From Hyphomicrobiales bacterium (GTDB taxonomy: Bacteria > Pseudomonadota > Alphaproteobacteria > Rhizobiales > RI-29): a stretch of 64,000 nucleotides of DNA. The notes below the pieces were generated by a model, which saw nothing but the letters and a program-made list of their open reading frames with translations, was not told where the DNA came from and ran no database searches. Below are positions 28,113 to 35,354 of the stretch, piece by piece (positions within the stretch are counted from its first letter, which is position 1; each line of letters begins with the position of its first letter). A program made the position numbers and the translations under genes. The stretch covers positions 1-64,000 of the forward strand of contig WGLQ01000015.1 in assembly GCA_016125495.1 (NCBI GenBank), given 5' to 3'.

Positions 28113-28270
28113 GGCTGCCTCCACCCGATTACGGGCAGTTCGCCCGCTGGACCCAACCGGTTCTGCCGAACGAGCACGCCACGCACCGGATGGCGGGCGA
28201 TCATGGGGCGGCGATCGAGGAGCCGGAGGGCGCGAAGGCGTGCCACGAGGCGCGAGCGGGACTCACCCAT
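28109..28270 (-). CDS. Possible 53-residue basic protein between g7 and g8
   Basis: This short frame fills an otherwise odd 193-base gap between g7 and g8. It ends in an ATGA overlap with the g8 start, the junction style used throughout this cluster, and its third codon positions are rich in G and C (about three quarters). The protein is basic (many Arg) and matches nothing I know. The start codon has only a weak GCAGGC in front. It could be a real small gene, or merely a leader that couples translation of g8. Confidence 0.4.
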   Translation of the reverse strand: MGESRSRLVARLRALRLLDRRPMIARHPVRGVLVRQNRLGPAGELPVIGWRQP

Positions 28271-28305
28271 GCCTGCAGCATGTCGTGCGGATCTGAATTC
28301 GACCT

Positions 28306-28635
28306 TCAATGCTCGACCTCCTCGCAGTGGCAAGTGCGCCAGCGGCCCGGCTCGTAATCGTCGATCACAGCGAGAATTTCGAAGACGCGCGTGGCGAGCC
28401 GCAACCGCATGCTGGGCAGGACATCGGTGCGATAGCGAACGGTGATCTCGTGCGTGATCCGGCTGGCGAGCTTTCCCTTCGCCACGAATTCGCGTCCGGA
28501 GAGGGGTTTCAACCGACCCCAGACCACCCCGCCATCCTGCCACGTCCGCTCGAAGCCGCCGGCTCCATCGGGGACATCGACTGGCGTCTCGAGCGTCAGG
28601 CGGTGGCGCAGATCGCCGATCGAAATCGTGGTCAC
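28306..28635 (-). CDS. g7: GTA head-tail stopper/adaptor (g7)
   Basis: This 109-residue protein fits the phage head-tail joining family: IGDLRHRLTLETPVDVPDGA, WGRLKPLSGREF, ITVRYRTDVLPSMRL. It begins with GTG overlapping the g6 stop (GTGA). It would seal the head exit before tail attachment. Confidence 0.92.
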   Translation of the reverse strand: MTTISIGDLRHRLTLETPVDVPDGAGGFERTWQDGGVVWGRLKPLSGREFVAKGKLASRITHEITVRYRTDVLPSMRLRLATRVFEILAVIDDYEPGRWRTCHCEEVEH

Positions 28636-29210
28636 AGGCGAATCCTCCTATAGGGGCGAACCAGTTCCTCGACACTCACCGGCAGCGGGGCGACGCTGCG
28701 CCCGACCTCGATCAGTTCGCGGCGCTCGAACCAGTGGGCGACGAGCCGCAGGATGGCCTGACGTAGCGGCTGGGGCACACCGATGCCGGTTGCAGAAAAG
28801 CCCGCTGTGAAGTCGATCTCGATGCCGCCGAGCACACGGGTCGGTTTGGGCCAGACGGCTCCAGTGCGACGCACGATGCGCGAGGGACGCGATGCCGCGT
28901 CGACGAGATAGGTTGCCGGGTCGACCACCTCGACGCTGCCGTCACCGGCCAGAACACGGATCACATCGACGCTCATGACCGGGTGGAGAGGAAGGCAAAC
29001 CGAATACTCGCGGGGCCAGCGGTCCAGCACGTAGGTCCAACTCTGGGCGATCATGGCAATGGCGAGTTGCTGCTCGAGGTGGACCCGGGCGGCCGAGACG
29101 AGGCTGGCGATGAGCGTGTCCTCGTCGGGGCTGTCGACGCGAAGATGCGCCTTCGTATCCTCGATGGCGACCGGCTCGACGGACGGTTGGGCGATCGGAA
29201 TGAGGGGCAT
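28632..29210 (-). CDS. g6: GTA head-tail connector (g6)
   Basis: This 192-residue protein has the gp6-like connector pattern: VAIEDTKAHLRVDSPDEDTL near the start and a hydrophobic helix RQAILRLVAHWFERRE before a conserved end (SVEELVRPYRRIRL). The ATG at 29210 has GGAGG nine bases upstream. It follows the capsid gene by about 130 bases and sits below the portal in the particle. Confidence 0.93.
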   Translation of the reverse strand: MPLIPIAQPSVEPVAIEDTKAHLRVDSPDEDTLIASLVSAARVHLEQQLAIAMIAQSWTYVLDRWPREYSVCLPLHPVMSVDVIRVLAGDGSVEVVDPATYLVDAASRPSRIVRRTGAVWPKPTRVLGGIEIDFTAGFSATGIGVPQPLRQAILRLVAHWFERRELIEVGRSVAPLPVSVEELVRPYRRIRL

Positions 29211-29339
29211 GGGCCGGGACCTCCTCGGGCCAGGGCGGGGACGATATGATGGAGACTGACGGAATGCGGGTCGGGCCGGGACTCGACGACCCGAAGCGGT
29301 CGGCGGACTGATGTCCCGCCGGCCGCCCCGCGGCATGGG

Positions 29340-30593
29340 TCAGGCCGCCGCGAACCGCAGGAGCTTTATTGCGTTGAAGTCCTGGACGCCACCGCCGACA
29401 CGCTTGGTGGTGTAGAAGAGGACGTAGGGCTTGGAGCTGTAGGGATCGCGAAGGACCCGAATGCCGATGCGATCGACGACGAGATAGCCACGCGAGAAGT
29501 CACCGAAGGCGATCGAAAAGCTGTCGGCGGCGATGTCAGGCATCTCCTCGGCTTCGGCGACGGGGAAATTCAGGAGCATCGGCGCTTCCCCCGGGCGCGG
29601 CGCAGGCTGCCAGATATAGTTTCCGTCGGCATCCTTGATCTTGCGGATTTCACCCTGCACACCGCGGTTCATCAGCCAGTGACCATTCGCCCGGTAGCCG
29701 GCGCGCACGGCATAGACGAGATCGATGAGCTTATCGCTCGGCGCGCTCGCCGGAAACCCTCCCGATACACCCGTCGCGAGATAACCGAGATTGCCCCACG
29801 ACCAACTCGCGTTCGCCACCTTGGTGTAGGTGAGGAGCCCCTTTGGCTGCGTCGTGCCGTTGCCGTGGACGAAGGCTGCGCCCTCCTGCTCGGCGAAGGC
29901 GACGCGGACCTCCTCGGCGATCCACTGGTCGATGTCGACGGCGGCATCGTCGAGCAGGGTCGCCGTCGCCGCCGGCATGGCATAGAGCTCCATGGTCGGG
30001 AAGCTCAGTTCGTCGAGGGTCGGGCTCGCTGTCTCGGGGCGGGCCGCCGTCTCGCCGACCCAGCCGGCGCCGGGACCGGTGATGGTGAAGGGTTTCTTGT
30101 AGACCGTGCCGCTCACCTGCCGGTTGCCCGAGATCGCGCGCATCGGTGAGATGGCGGAGAGCGCACGCATCACCTGGCGTTCCGTCTCCTCGGGCACGAG
30201 ATAGCCGCCATCCGGATTGCTCCCCTGCGACAGGGCCTTGCCCTCGAGCCGGACGAGACCGGCCGCCTCTCCGTGCCGCACGTACTCGTGAAAGCGCGCG
30301 CGATGCTCACTCGAGACGCGCTCGCTGGCCTGACCGTCGCGCGGCGTGCGCGCACCTTTGAAGCTCACCTCGTCGAGAACCCGCTTCTGGCGATCGAGGG
30401 CATGATTGATGCGCTCGAGCTTGTCACTGGTCACGACGTCCGTCGTAAAGCGCCGCTCGATCTGCGCAAGACGCTCGTCGTTCGTTTCCTTGAAGGCCTC
30501 GAAGGCACGCATGAAGCCCTCGAAGGCGCCCGCCACGTCATTGGCGGCGCCGGATCCGGTACCGCGCGAGGCGCGGCCTGTGGCATCGTTCAT
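29340..30593 (-). CDS. g5: GTA major capsid protein, HK97 fold (g5)
   Basis: This 417-residue protein is an HK97-type major capsid protein. The first 110 or so residues form the helical delta (scaffold) region (ERRFTTDVVTSDKLERINHA), expected to be removed by the neighbouring protease. The capsid core begins near GSNPDGGYLVPEET and shows NFPVAEAEEMPDIA and FGDFSRGYLVVDRIGIRV. The ATG overlaps the protease stop (ATGA). Confidence 0.96.
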   Translation of the reverse strand: MNDATGRASRGTGSGAANDVAGAFEGFMRAFEAFKETNDERLAQIERRFTTDVVTSDKLERINHALDRQKRVLDEVSFKGARTPRDGQASERVSSEHRARFHEYVRHGEAAGLVRLEGKALSQGSNPDGGYLVPEETERQVMRALSAISPMRAISGNRQVSGTVYKKPFTITGPGAGWVGETAARPETASPTLDELSFPTMELYAMPAATATLLDDAAVDIDQWIAEEVRVAFAEQEGAAFVHGNGTTQPKGLLTYTKVANASWSWGNLGYLATGVSGGFPASAPSDKLIDLVYAVRAGYRANGHWLMNRGVQGEIRKIKDADGNYIWQPAPRPGEAPMLLNFPVAEAEEMPDIAADSFSIAFGDFSRGYLVVDRIGIRVLRDPYSSKPYVLFYTTKRVGGGVQDFNAIKLLRFAAA

Positions 30594-31321
30594 GTTTTCT
30601 TTCCTTTCCTCGTTCCGTAACTGGTCTCGAGCAACCGCCGCGCGGTGTCGATGGTGCGGCAGAGTTCCTCGCTGTCGTCGGCCCCGCCCCGCGCCTCCAG
30701 ACGGCGGGACAGTGCCCGAAAGCCCTCGGAGATCAGCACCCGGGCCTCGGTGCGCGTGAGGCCGGCGTCCCGCGTCAGCCAACGTTCGAATTGCCTCTCC
30801 GTCGGCTGGCCGGCGGCGAAGGGAGAGGCGGCGACCTGCGCGACCCGGGCCATCGGCTGCATCGGAAAGGTGACGACTGAAATCTCCCAGAGGTCGAGCT
30901 GTTCGATGATCCTCAGACCGCTCGAACGGTCGCGATGGGCCTTCACCACGCGAAAACCGATGGAGAGCCCATCGAGCGCACCGGCCCGCATGAGGGAGAG
31001 GATCTCCCGGGCGCGGCGGACATCCGGCAGGAGTTGCCCCACACAACGCAACCCGCGCTCGTCCTCCGTCAACTCGCTCCACCTGCCGATCGGCTCGGCA
31101 GGATCGTGCTGGAAGAGCATCTTGACGCCACCGGCACCGCGACGCGCCAACGTCCCGGCAAAGGCGCCGCGGCGGATCAGATCACGGCCGAGGTCCTCGC
31201 GATCGAAGAGGCTGGCGTACCCCTCGAACAGTCCCTCTTCACCGACCGATTTCAAGTCGAGGGCGGTAAAGGCGTACTCGCGTGGACCGGCATGCGCCGA
31301 TGGCCCTTTGGCATTCTCCAT
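30590..31321 (-). CDS. g4: GTA prohead protease, HK97 family (g4)
   Basis: This 243-residue protein shows the HK97 protease (peptidase S78) pattern: EGYASLFDREDLGRDLIRRG, MLFQHDPAEPIGRW with the catalytic His, GALDGLSIGFR with the catalytic Ser, and LWEISVVTFPMQP. It trims the capsid N-terminus during maturation. The C-terminal 80 residues are helical and charged. It starts four bases after the portal gene ends. No separate g3.5 gene is present between them. Confidence 0.95.
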   Translation of the reverse strand: MENAKGPSAHAGPREYAFTALDLKSVGEEGLFEGYASLFDREDLGRDLIRRGAFAGTLARRGAGGVKMLFQHDPAEPIGRWSELTEDERGLRCVGQLLPDVRRAREILSLMRAGALDGLSIGFRVVKAHRDRSSGLRIIEQLDLWEISVVTFPMQPMARVAQVAASPFAAGQPTERQFERWLTRDAGLTRTEARVLISEGFRALSRRLEARGGADDSEELCRTIDTARRLLETSYGTRKGKKT

Positions 31322-31324
31322 ACT

Positions 31325-32554
31325 TCACTCTCCCCGCTGTCCGGCTTCGCTTGCGGTGACGATGCGATCGCCACCCGCGACCGGTGGGTAGCCGACGGCG
31401 GCACGCCGCTCGTTGAGCGTCAGGAAGCTCGCGGCTTCTATTTTTTTCCAGTGCGCTTCGCGCTCGCTCGCCAGAGCCGCGATGGCCTCGAGATCGGGAC
31501 AGAGCCGGACAGGCTCGCCAAAGGCCGGCGCGAGCCAACGCTCGAATGCCGTCAGTGTTCGGCGCACCAGCGGAAGCACGGTCTGACGCCAGAACGTTCG
31601 ATTGGCCTCCTGGAGATTGGCGTAGGTGTTGTCGCCGGGGATCCCGAGGAGCATCGGCGGCACACCGATCGCCAGGGCGATCTCGCGCGCGGCGGCGTTG
31701 CGCGCCTCGATGAAATCCATGTCCTTGGGACTGAGGGCCATCGACTTCCAGTCGAGACCACCCTCGAGGAGAAGGGGCCGTCCGGCATTGCGGGCGCCCT
31801 GATAGCTCGCCTCCAATTCCTCCTTGAGACGCGCGAACTGCTCGTCGGACAGGTTGCCCTGCGCTGCCTGATAAACGAGCGCCCCCGAAGGTCGCGCGGC
31901 ATTGTCGAGCAACGCCTTGTTCCAGCGGGCGGAGGCGTTGTGGATGTCGATGGAAGGAGCCGCGGCCTCTATGGGGCTGAAGCCGAAGTGGTCGTCGAGA
32001 GGATGAAAAAGTCCGAGGTGCAGAACGCGCGAGACCGGCGCGTCGGGGTCGTCACGGAGATGAAGGCGCTCGCCGCCGACACTGTAGATGTAACCGTCGA
32101 TCCAGCCATCGCGGCCGGGCAGGACGGAAATCCGATCGGGGCGCAGGAGACGAAGCTCCCGCGGTTCTCCCGAGACGGTTGCCACCTCGCAGTAGGCGTT
32201 TCCTGCGACCAGCAGGTAGCCGTACCAGGCCTCGAAAAAGTCCGCAGCGCCACAGGTATCCCTCGCCCCCTCGATCAGCTCGACGAGCGGGTGGGTGTCG
32301 AGGCGGCGGCCGAGTTCGGTGACGACGAGCGGCACGCTGGCGGCCGCTTCGGCGATCAGCCGGACGGAGCGGTAGACGACCGCATTCTGCATGAACCCTT
32401 CGCGAGCGAACGCGCCGTAGTCACGGGGCGACCAGCGCGGGGAGTTCGCGTCGTGGAATGCGACGAGGTGATGGCCCGGCGCCGATTTCGTCCTCAAGGG
32501 TGAAATCGAACGCGCGAAGGCGATCCCGGCGGCGAGCCGCGAGACAAGTGACAT
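31325..32554 (-). CDS. g3: GTA portal protein (g3)
   Basis: This 409-residue protein is an HK97-family portal: MQNAVVYRSVRLIAEAAASV, LVAGNAYCEVATVSGEPREL, GFSPIEAAAPSIDIHNAS and ALAIGVPPMLLGIPGDNTYANLQ split over the middle and end. Twelve copies form the DNA channel at one head vertex. ATG at 32554 is the start that matches the family. It is encoded 58 bases after the large terminase gene. Confidence 0.95.
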   Translation of the reverse strand: MSLVSRLAAGIAFARSISPLRTKSAPGHHLVAFHDANSPRWSPRDYGAFAREGFMQNAVVYRSVRLIAEAAASVPLVVTELGRRLDTHPLVELIEGARDTCGAADFFEAWYGYLLVAGNAYCEVATVSGEPRELRLLRPDRISVLPGRDGWIDGYIYSVGGERLHLRDDPDAPVSRVLHLGLFHPLDDHFGFSPIEAAAPSIDIHNASARWNKALLDNAARPSGALVYQAAQGNLSDEQFARLKEELEASYQGARNAGRPLLLEGGLDWKSMALSPKDMDFIEARNAAAREIALAIGVPPMLLGIPGDNTYANLQEANRTFWRQTVLPLVRRTLTAFERWLAPAFGEPVRLCPDLEAIAALASEREAHWKKIEAASFLTLNERRAAVGYPPVAGGDRIVTASEAGQRGE

Positions 32555-32612
32555 GGGGCTGGTCCGTTCCTGTTGAAGCGGTTCCTGCGTCGCTCGAGCG
32601 ATCGAGCCGGTG

Positions 32613-33953
32613 TCAGACCGTGCGCAGGCGCGGGGCGGCGCCGCCAACGAGCATGAGTTCCGTCAGCGCCCAGACGAGCGCATCCATACGGTCCGGGCTG
32701 CCGCGGCCCGCGAGACCATCGGGACCGAATGCGGCGAGCTGGTCCTCGAGGGCCGGAAAATGGCCGACGTGCGAGACGAGACCACGAGCATAGAGGGCCG
32801 CCACGGGCTCGGCGCGCACCCACTTTCCGCGGCTGGCGCGAACCTGACGCACGGCGACACCGGGGCGGATCTGCTGGAGGAGGTCATCCACGAGGTCGCC
32901 GCCCTGGTTCACCTCCGCGACGATGCAGTCCGCGCCATGGGCCTCGAGCAAGCGCACCCCATACGTTGCCCAGACGTGCGGCGGGGCGCGCTGCAGCGTC
33001 TCGTCGGCGAGCACATAGGCGCGACCGTCCTCCCCCTTGGCGGCAACGACGAGACCACAGGCGTCGGAGCCGGCATGAGCCGTGACGGGAGGATCGATGG
33101 CAACGACGATCCGCGCAAGGGGCGGGGCTGCCGCGACGCGATGACGCTCGAACCAGTCGCGTCGCCAGAGCGCATCCTCGCGGTCCTCGATGAGTTCGCC
33201 ATCCAGCTCCTGGCGGCCAAGCAGGCTGGCTCCGTATCTCTCCTCGACAGCGGCAAGGAAGGTCGCTGCGAGATTGGCCTCGTTGTCCCTGGTGCGAGCG
33301 CGGCTCACGGCAACGCCGTCGCCGTCGTCGATCAGTCGACGCAGCAGCGGCATGGCACGGGGCGTCGTGGTGACGACTTGACGCGGATGGCTACCCAAGC
33401 GGAGGCCGAACTGCAGCATGTCCCAAGTCTCCTCGGCGTGTCGCCACTTGCAAATCTCGTCGCACCAGGCCGCATGGAACTGCGGCCCCCTGAGCCGCGA
33501 CGGCGTCTCGGCGGAAAACAATTCGGCAATCGAGCCGCCAGGCCATACGAGCCGATGGCGGGCGGCCTCGTAGCGGGGCCGTTCTCGGGGCGGGTGGACG
33601 GCGAGAAGGCCCGAGACGCCCTCGACCATCACCGCGCGCGCGGCGTCCAGTGTCTCGCCGACCAGGGCGATGCGGAAGGCTGAGGGCGCGCCCGCCACTT
33701 CGGCGCGCACCCACTCGGCTCCGGCCCGCGTCTTGCCGGCCCCGCGCCCACCGAGGATGAGCCAGGTGCGCCAGGCGCGGCCGGTTGCGGTCGCGGCCGG
33801 CGGCAGTTGATCGTCTCGTGCCCAGATCTGCCAGTCGGTCGCGAGGCGGACGAGTTGATCACGGTCCAGCTCATTCAGCGCCAGCTCCAGACCGCCCTCC
33901 CGCGCCAGCCGCCGCAAGGCGTCGCGCAATCTCATGGCGCCAGCTTTCCGCAT
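32613..33953 (-). CDS. g2: GTA large terminase / DNA-packaging ATPase (g2)
   Basis: This 446-residue protein has Walker A LGGRGAGKTRAG, a Walker B region ending FHAAWCDEICKW, and a C-terminal RNase H-like nuclease with Asp residues in VVAIDPPVTAHAGSDACG and a terminal D in GSPDRMDALVWALTEL. It pumps host DNA into GTA heads. The ATG at 33953 overlaps g1 by 83 bases; an in-frame ATG at 33935 is the alternative start. Confidence 0.95.
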   Translation of the reverse strand: MRKAGAMRLRDALRRLAREGGLELALNELDRDQLVRLATDWQIWARDDQLPPAATATGRAWRTWLILGGRGAGKTRAGAEWVRAEVAGAPSAFRIALVGETLDAARAVMVEGVSGLLAVHPPRERPRYEAARHRLVWPGGSIAELFSAETPSRLRGPQFHAAWCDEICKWRHAEETWDMLQFGLRLGSHPRQVVTTTPRAMPLLRRLIDDGDGVAVSRARTRDNEANLAATFLAAVEERYGASLLGRQELDGELIEDREDALWRRDWFERHRVAAAPPLARIVVAIDPPVTAHAGSDACGLVVAAKGEDGRAYVLADETLQRAPPHVWATYGVRLLEAHGADCIVAEVNQGGDLVDDLLQQIRPGVAVRQVRASRGKWVRAEPVAALYARGLVSHVGHFPALEDQLAAFGPDGLAGRGSPDRMDALVWALTELMLVGGAAPRLRTV

Positions 33954-34506
33954 CGCGCTCGTCCGCGTCCCCGTTCACGCCGGCACCGGGGGCGCCAACC
34001 TTCTGGTTGGCCGAGCCCCCGCGCCGATCGAGGTAGTCGTTCAACTTCTCGAATGTCCGAGCCAGGCTGGCGAGGAGCCTGGCGCTGCGCTCACTGGCGA
34101 CACTTTCGGGGTCGTCGTCATGCGCCTCGATCCGACGCAAACGGCGGTCGAGTTCGGCATAGAAGCGACGGACCATGTCGAGCCGCCGCTCGCTGAGGTT
34201 GGAGGCGCCACCAGGCGCGGCAACGTCGTGGCACGGAACGGCCAGGCTGCCCTGCGGATCGATGCCCGGGCGCGGCGCTTGTTGACCCGCCTCGGGCGGA
34301 CGATCGACCTCGGGCTTGGACCAGCACTCCTTCTTGCGTCGGCGATAGATGCTCGATCGCGGTATCGTGAAGCGCTCGGCAAGCTCTCCTATCGTGCATT
34401 TGCCGGATTCGTAGTCGGCACGCACTTGCACCCAGTCGATGCGACTGATGCGGGGGACCGTTTGGGTCGAAATCTGCACCCCCCCAGAACAAAAAAAGGC
34501 AACCAC
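33871..34506 (-). CDS. g1: GTA small-terminase-like protein with helix-turn-helix (g1)
   Basis: This 211-residue frame is the first gene of the cluster. It holds a helix-turn-helix near residues 25-60 (GELAERFTIPRSSIYRRRKK), as in small terminases, then a Pro-rich linker and a helical segment (FYAELDRRLRRIEAHDDD). RcGTA g1 is a small terminase that has lost specific DNA recognition. The start is unclear: GTG at 34506 and GTG at 34479 are both possible and neither has a good ribosome-binding site. The only well-placed ATG (34522) is in another frame. Runs of seven T and seven G lie between these candidates. Confidence 0.78.
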   Translation of the reverse strand: MVAFFCSGGVQISTQTVPRISRIDWVQVRADYESGKCTIGELAERFTIPRSSIYRRRKKECWSKPEVDRPPEAGQQAPRPGIDPQGSLAVPCHDVAAPGGASNLSERRLDMVRRFYAELDRRLRRIEAHDDDPESVASERSARLLASLARTFEKLNDYLDRRGGSANQKVGAPGAGVNGDADERDAESWRHEIARRLAAAGAGGRSGAGAE

Positions 34507-34554
34507 CTAGGTGATCGCCCATCCTCCTGGCCGCACTTCTCCGACCATACGAAT

Positions 34555-34583
34555 TTTTTACATCGTCACCGTCACGCTGTCAA
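34555..34583 (-). promoter_or_regulatory. GTA cluster promoter
   Basis: On the minus strand a perfect -35 TTGACA (34583-34578) is followed by a 17-base spacer and TAAAAA (34560-34555), which matches four of six -10 positions. Start of transcription would be near 34548, about 40 bases before g1. The copies of AACAGAA at 34582-34588 and 34601-34607 lie 19 bases apart, and the first overlaps the -35 box, so a regulator may bind here. Confidence 0.65.
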
Positions 34584-34607
34584 CAGAAATCGTGATGACT
34601 AACAGAA
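34582..34607. repeat. Direct repeat AACAGAA at the GTA promoter
   Basis: Two copies of AACAGAA (34582-34588 and 34601-34607) start 19 bases apart, about two turns of the DNA helix, on and just upstream of the -35 element of the GTA promoter. This is the geometry of a site for a regulator binding one face of the DNA. The regulator is not known. Confidence 0.45.
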
Positions 34608-34664
34608 GTTTTGGTCACATATACATGAGAAATACTGTCGAACCGGTCATGCTAACCCGGCTCG

Positions 34665-34700
34665 CGCCGACCGGGGATAAGTCGTCGTCACCGGTCGGCG
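34665..34700 (-). terminator. Hairpin at the end of the YcgN-type gene
   Basis: A perfect 10-base inverted repeat (CGCCGACCGG / CCGGTCGGCG) with a 16-base loop spans the stop codon of the YcgN-type gene. It separates that gene from the GTA promoter downstream on the same strand. No T run follows. Confidence 0.5.
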
Positions 34701-35140
34701 AAGTCATCGACGAGGTAGTCGAAGTAGTCGTCTTCCTCGACACGCTCCTCGCTGATCGCGAAATGACGTACGGAGATACCCGCAAGGTGCACCGTCTCGC
34801 GCGACCCGCTCACGAGGGGATGCCACCAGGCCAGATCACGGCCTTCGGCGAGCCGGCGATAGGCACACGAGGCGGGCATCCACGGAATCTGCGTGATGGT
34901 CTGCGGCGTCATCGGCAAGCAATCGGGCACGCGCACGTGGCGGTTCGCATAGTCGGTGCATCGGCACTGACCGATGTCGAAGAGGCGGCAGGAGAGGCGC
35001 GTCTGATGCAATTCGCCGGTATCGACATCCTCGAGCTTGAGAAGGCAGCAACGGCCGCAACCGTCACAGAGCGCCTCCCACTCGTCGTGTGACATCTCCG
35101 CCAGGCTTTTGTTTCGCCAATATGGTAAGGAATCACTCAA
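34688..35140 (-). CDS. YcgN/YkgJ-type cysteine-cluster protein (UPF0260)
   Basis: This 150-residue protein has the family's cysteine pattern: [50 protein letters not shown]. These probably bind zinc or an iron-sulphur cluster. TTG at 35140 is chosen because the homologous N-terminus ([20 protein letters not shown]) begins there and GAGGCGTCGGC precedes it; the first in-frame ATG (35095) would cut into the conserved part. Function is not established in the family. Confidence 0.9.
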   Translation of the reverse strand: MSDSLPYWRNKSLAEMSHDEWEALCDGCGRCCLLKLEDVDTGELHQTRLSCRLFDIGQCRCTDYANRHVRVPDCLPMTPQTITQIPWMPASCAYRRLAEGRDLAWWHPLVSGSRETVHLAGISVRHFAISEERVEEDDYFDYLVDDFADR

Positions 35141-35354
35141 GCCGACGCCTCAGGCACGGGCCACGGGCGCACGCGGCAGGACTGTCGTGCGCCAGCGACC
35201 ACTGCTACCAAGGCGGCCTCGACGTCAAGGCTGTCGATGGACGGGATGGCGGAGGGGGCACGGCGACGGCCGAGAGCAAGGCGAAGCTGGCGTCGGGTGA
35301 GCGAAGCGCGCGAGCGAAAGTGGGATTGGCTGCAGATCGGGACAGGTCGGAAAC

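Noticed and set aside
34118-34522. ATG-started frame across the first GTA gene
   Set aside because: The frame reads the g1 region out of phase with the helix-turn-helix protein; GGAGG abuts the ATG with no spacer. Kept only as part of the homopolymer finding.
34507-34687. tRNA or attachment site flanking the GTA cluster
   Set aside because: No tRNA-like fold, integrase gene or flanking direct repeat was seen; GTA clusters are not integrated at att sites.
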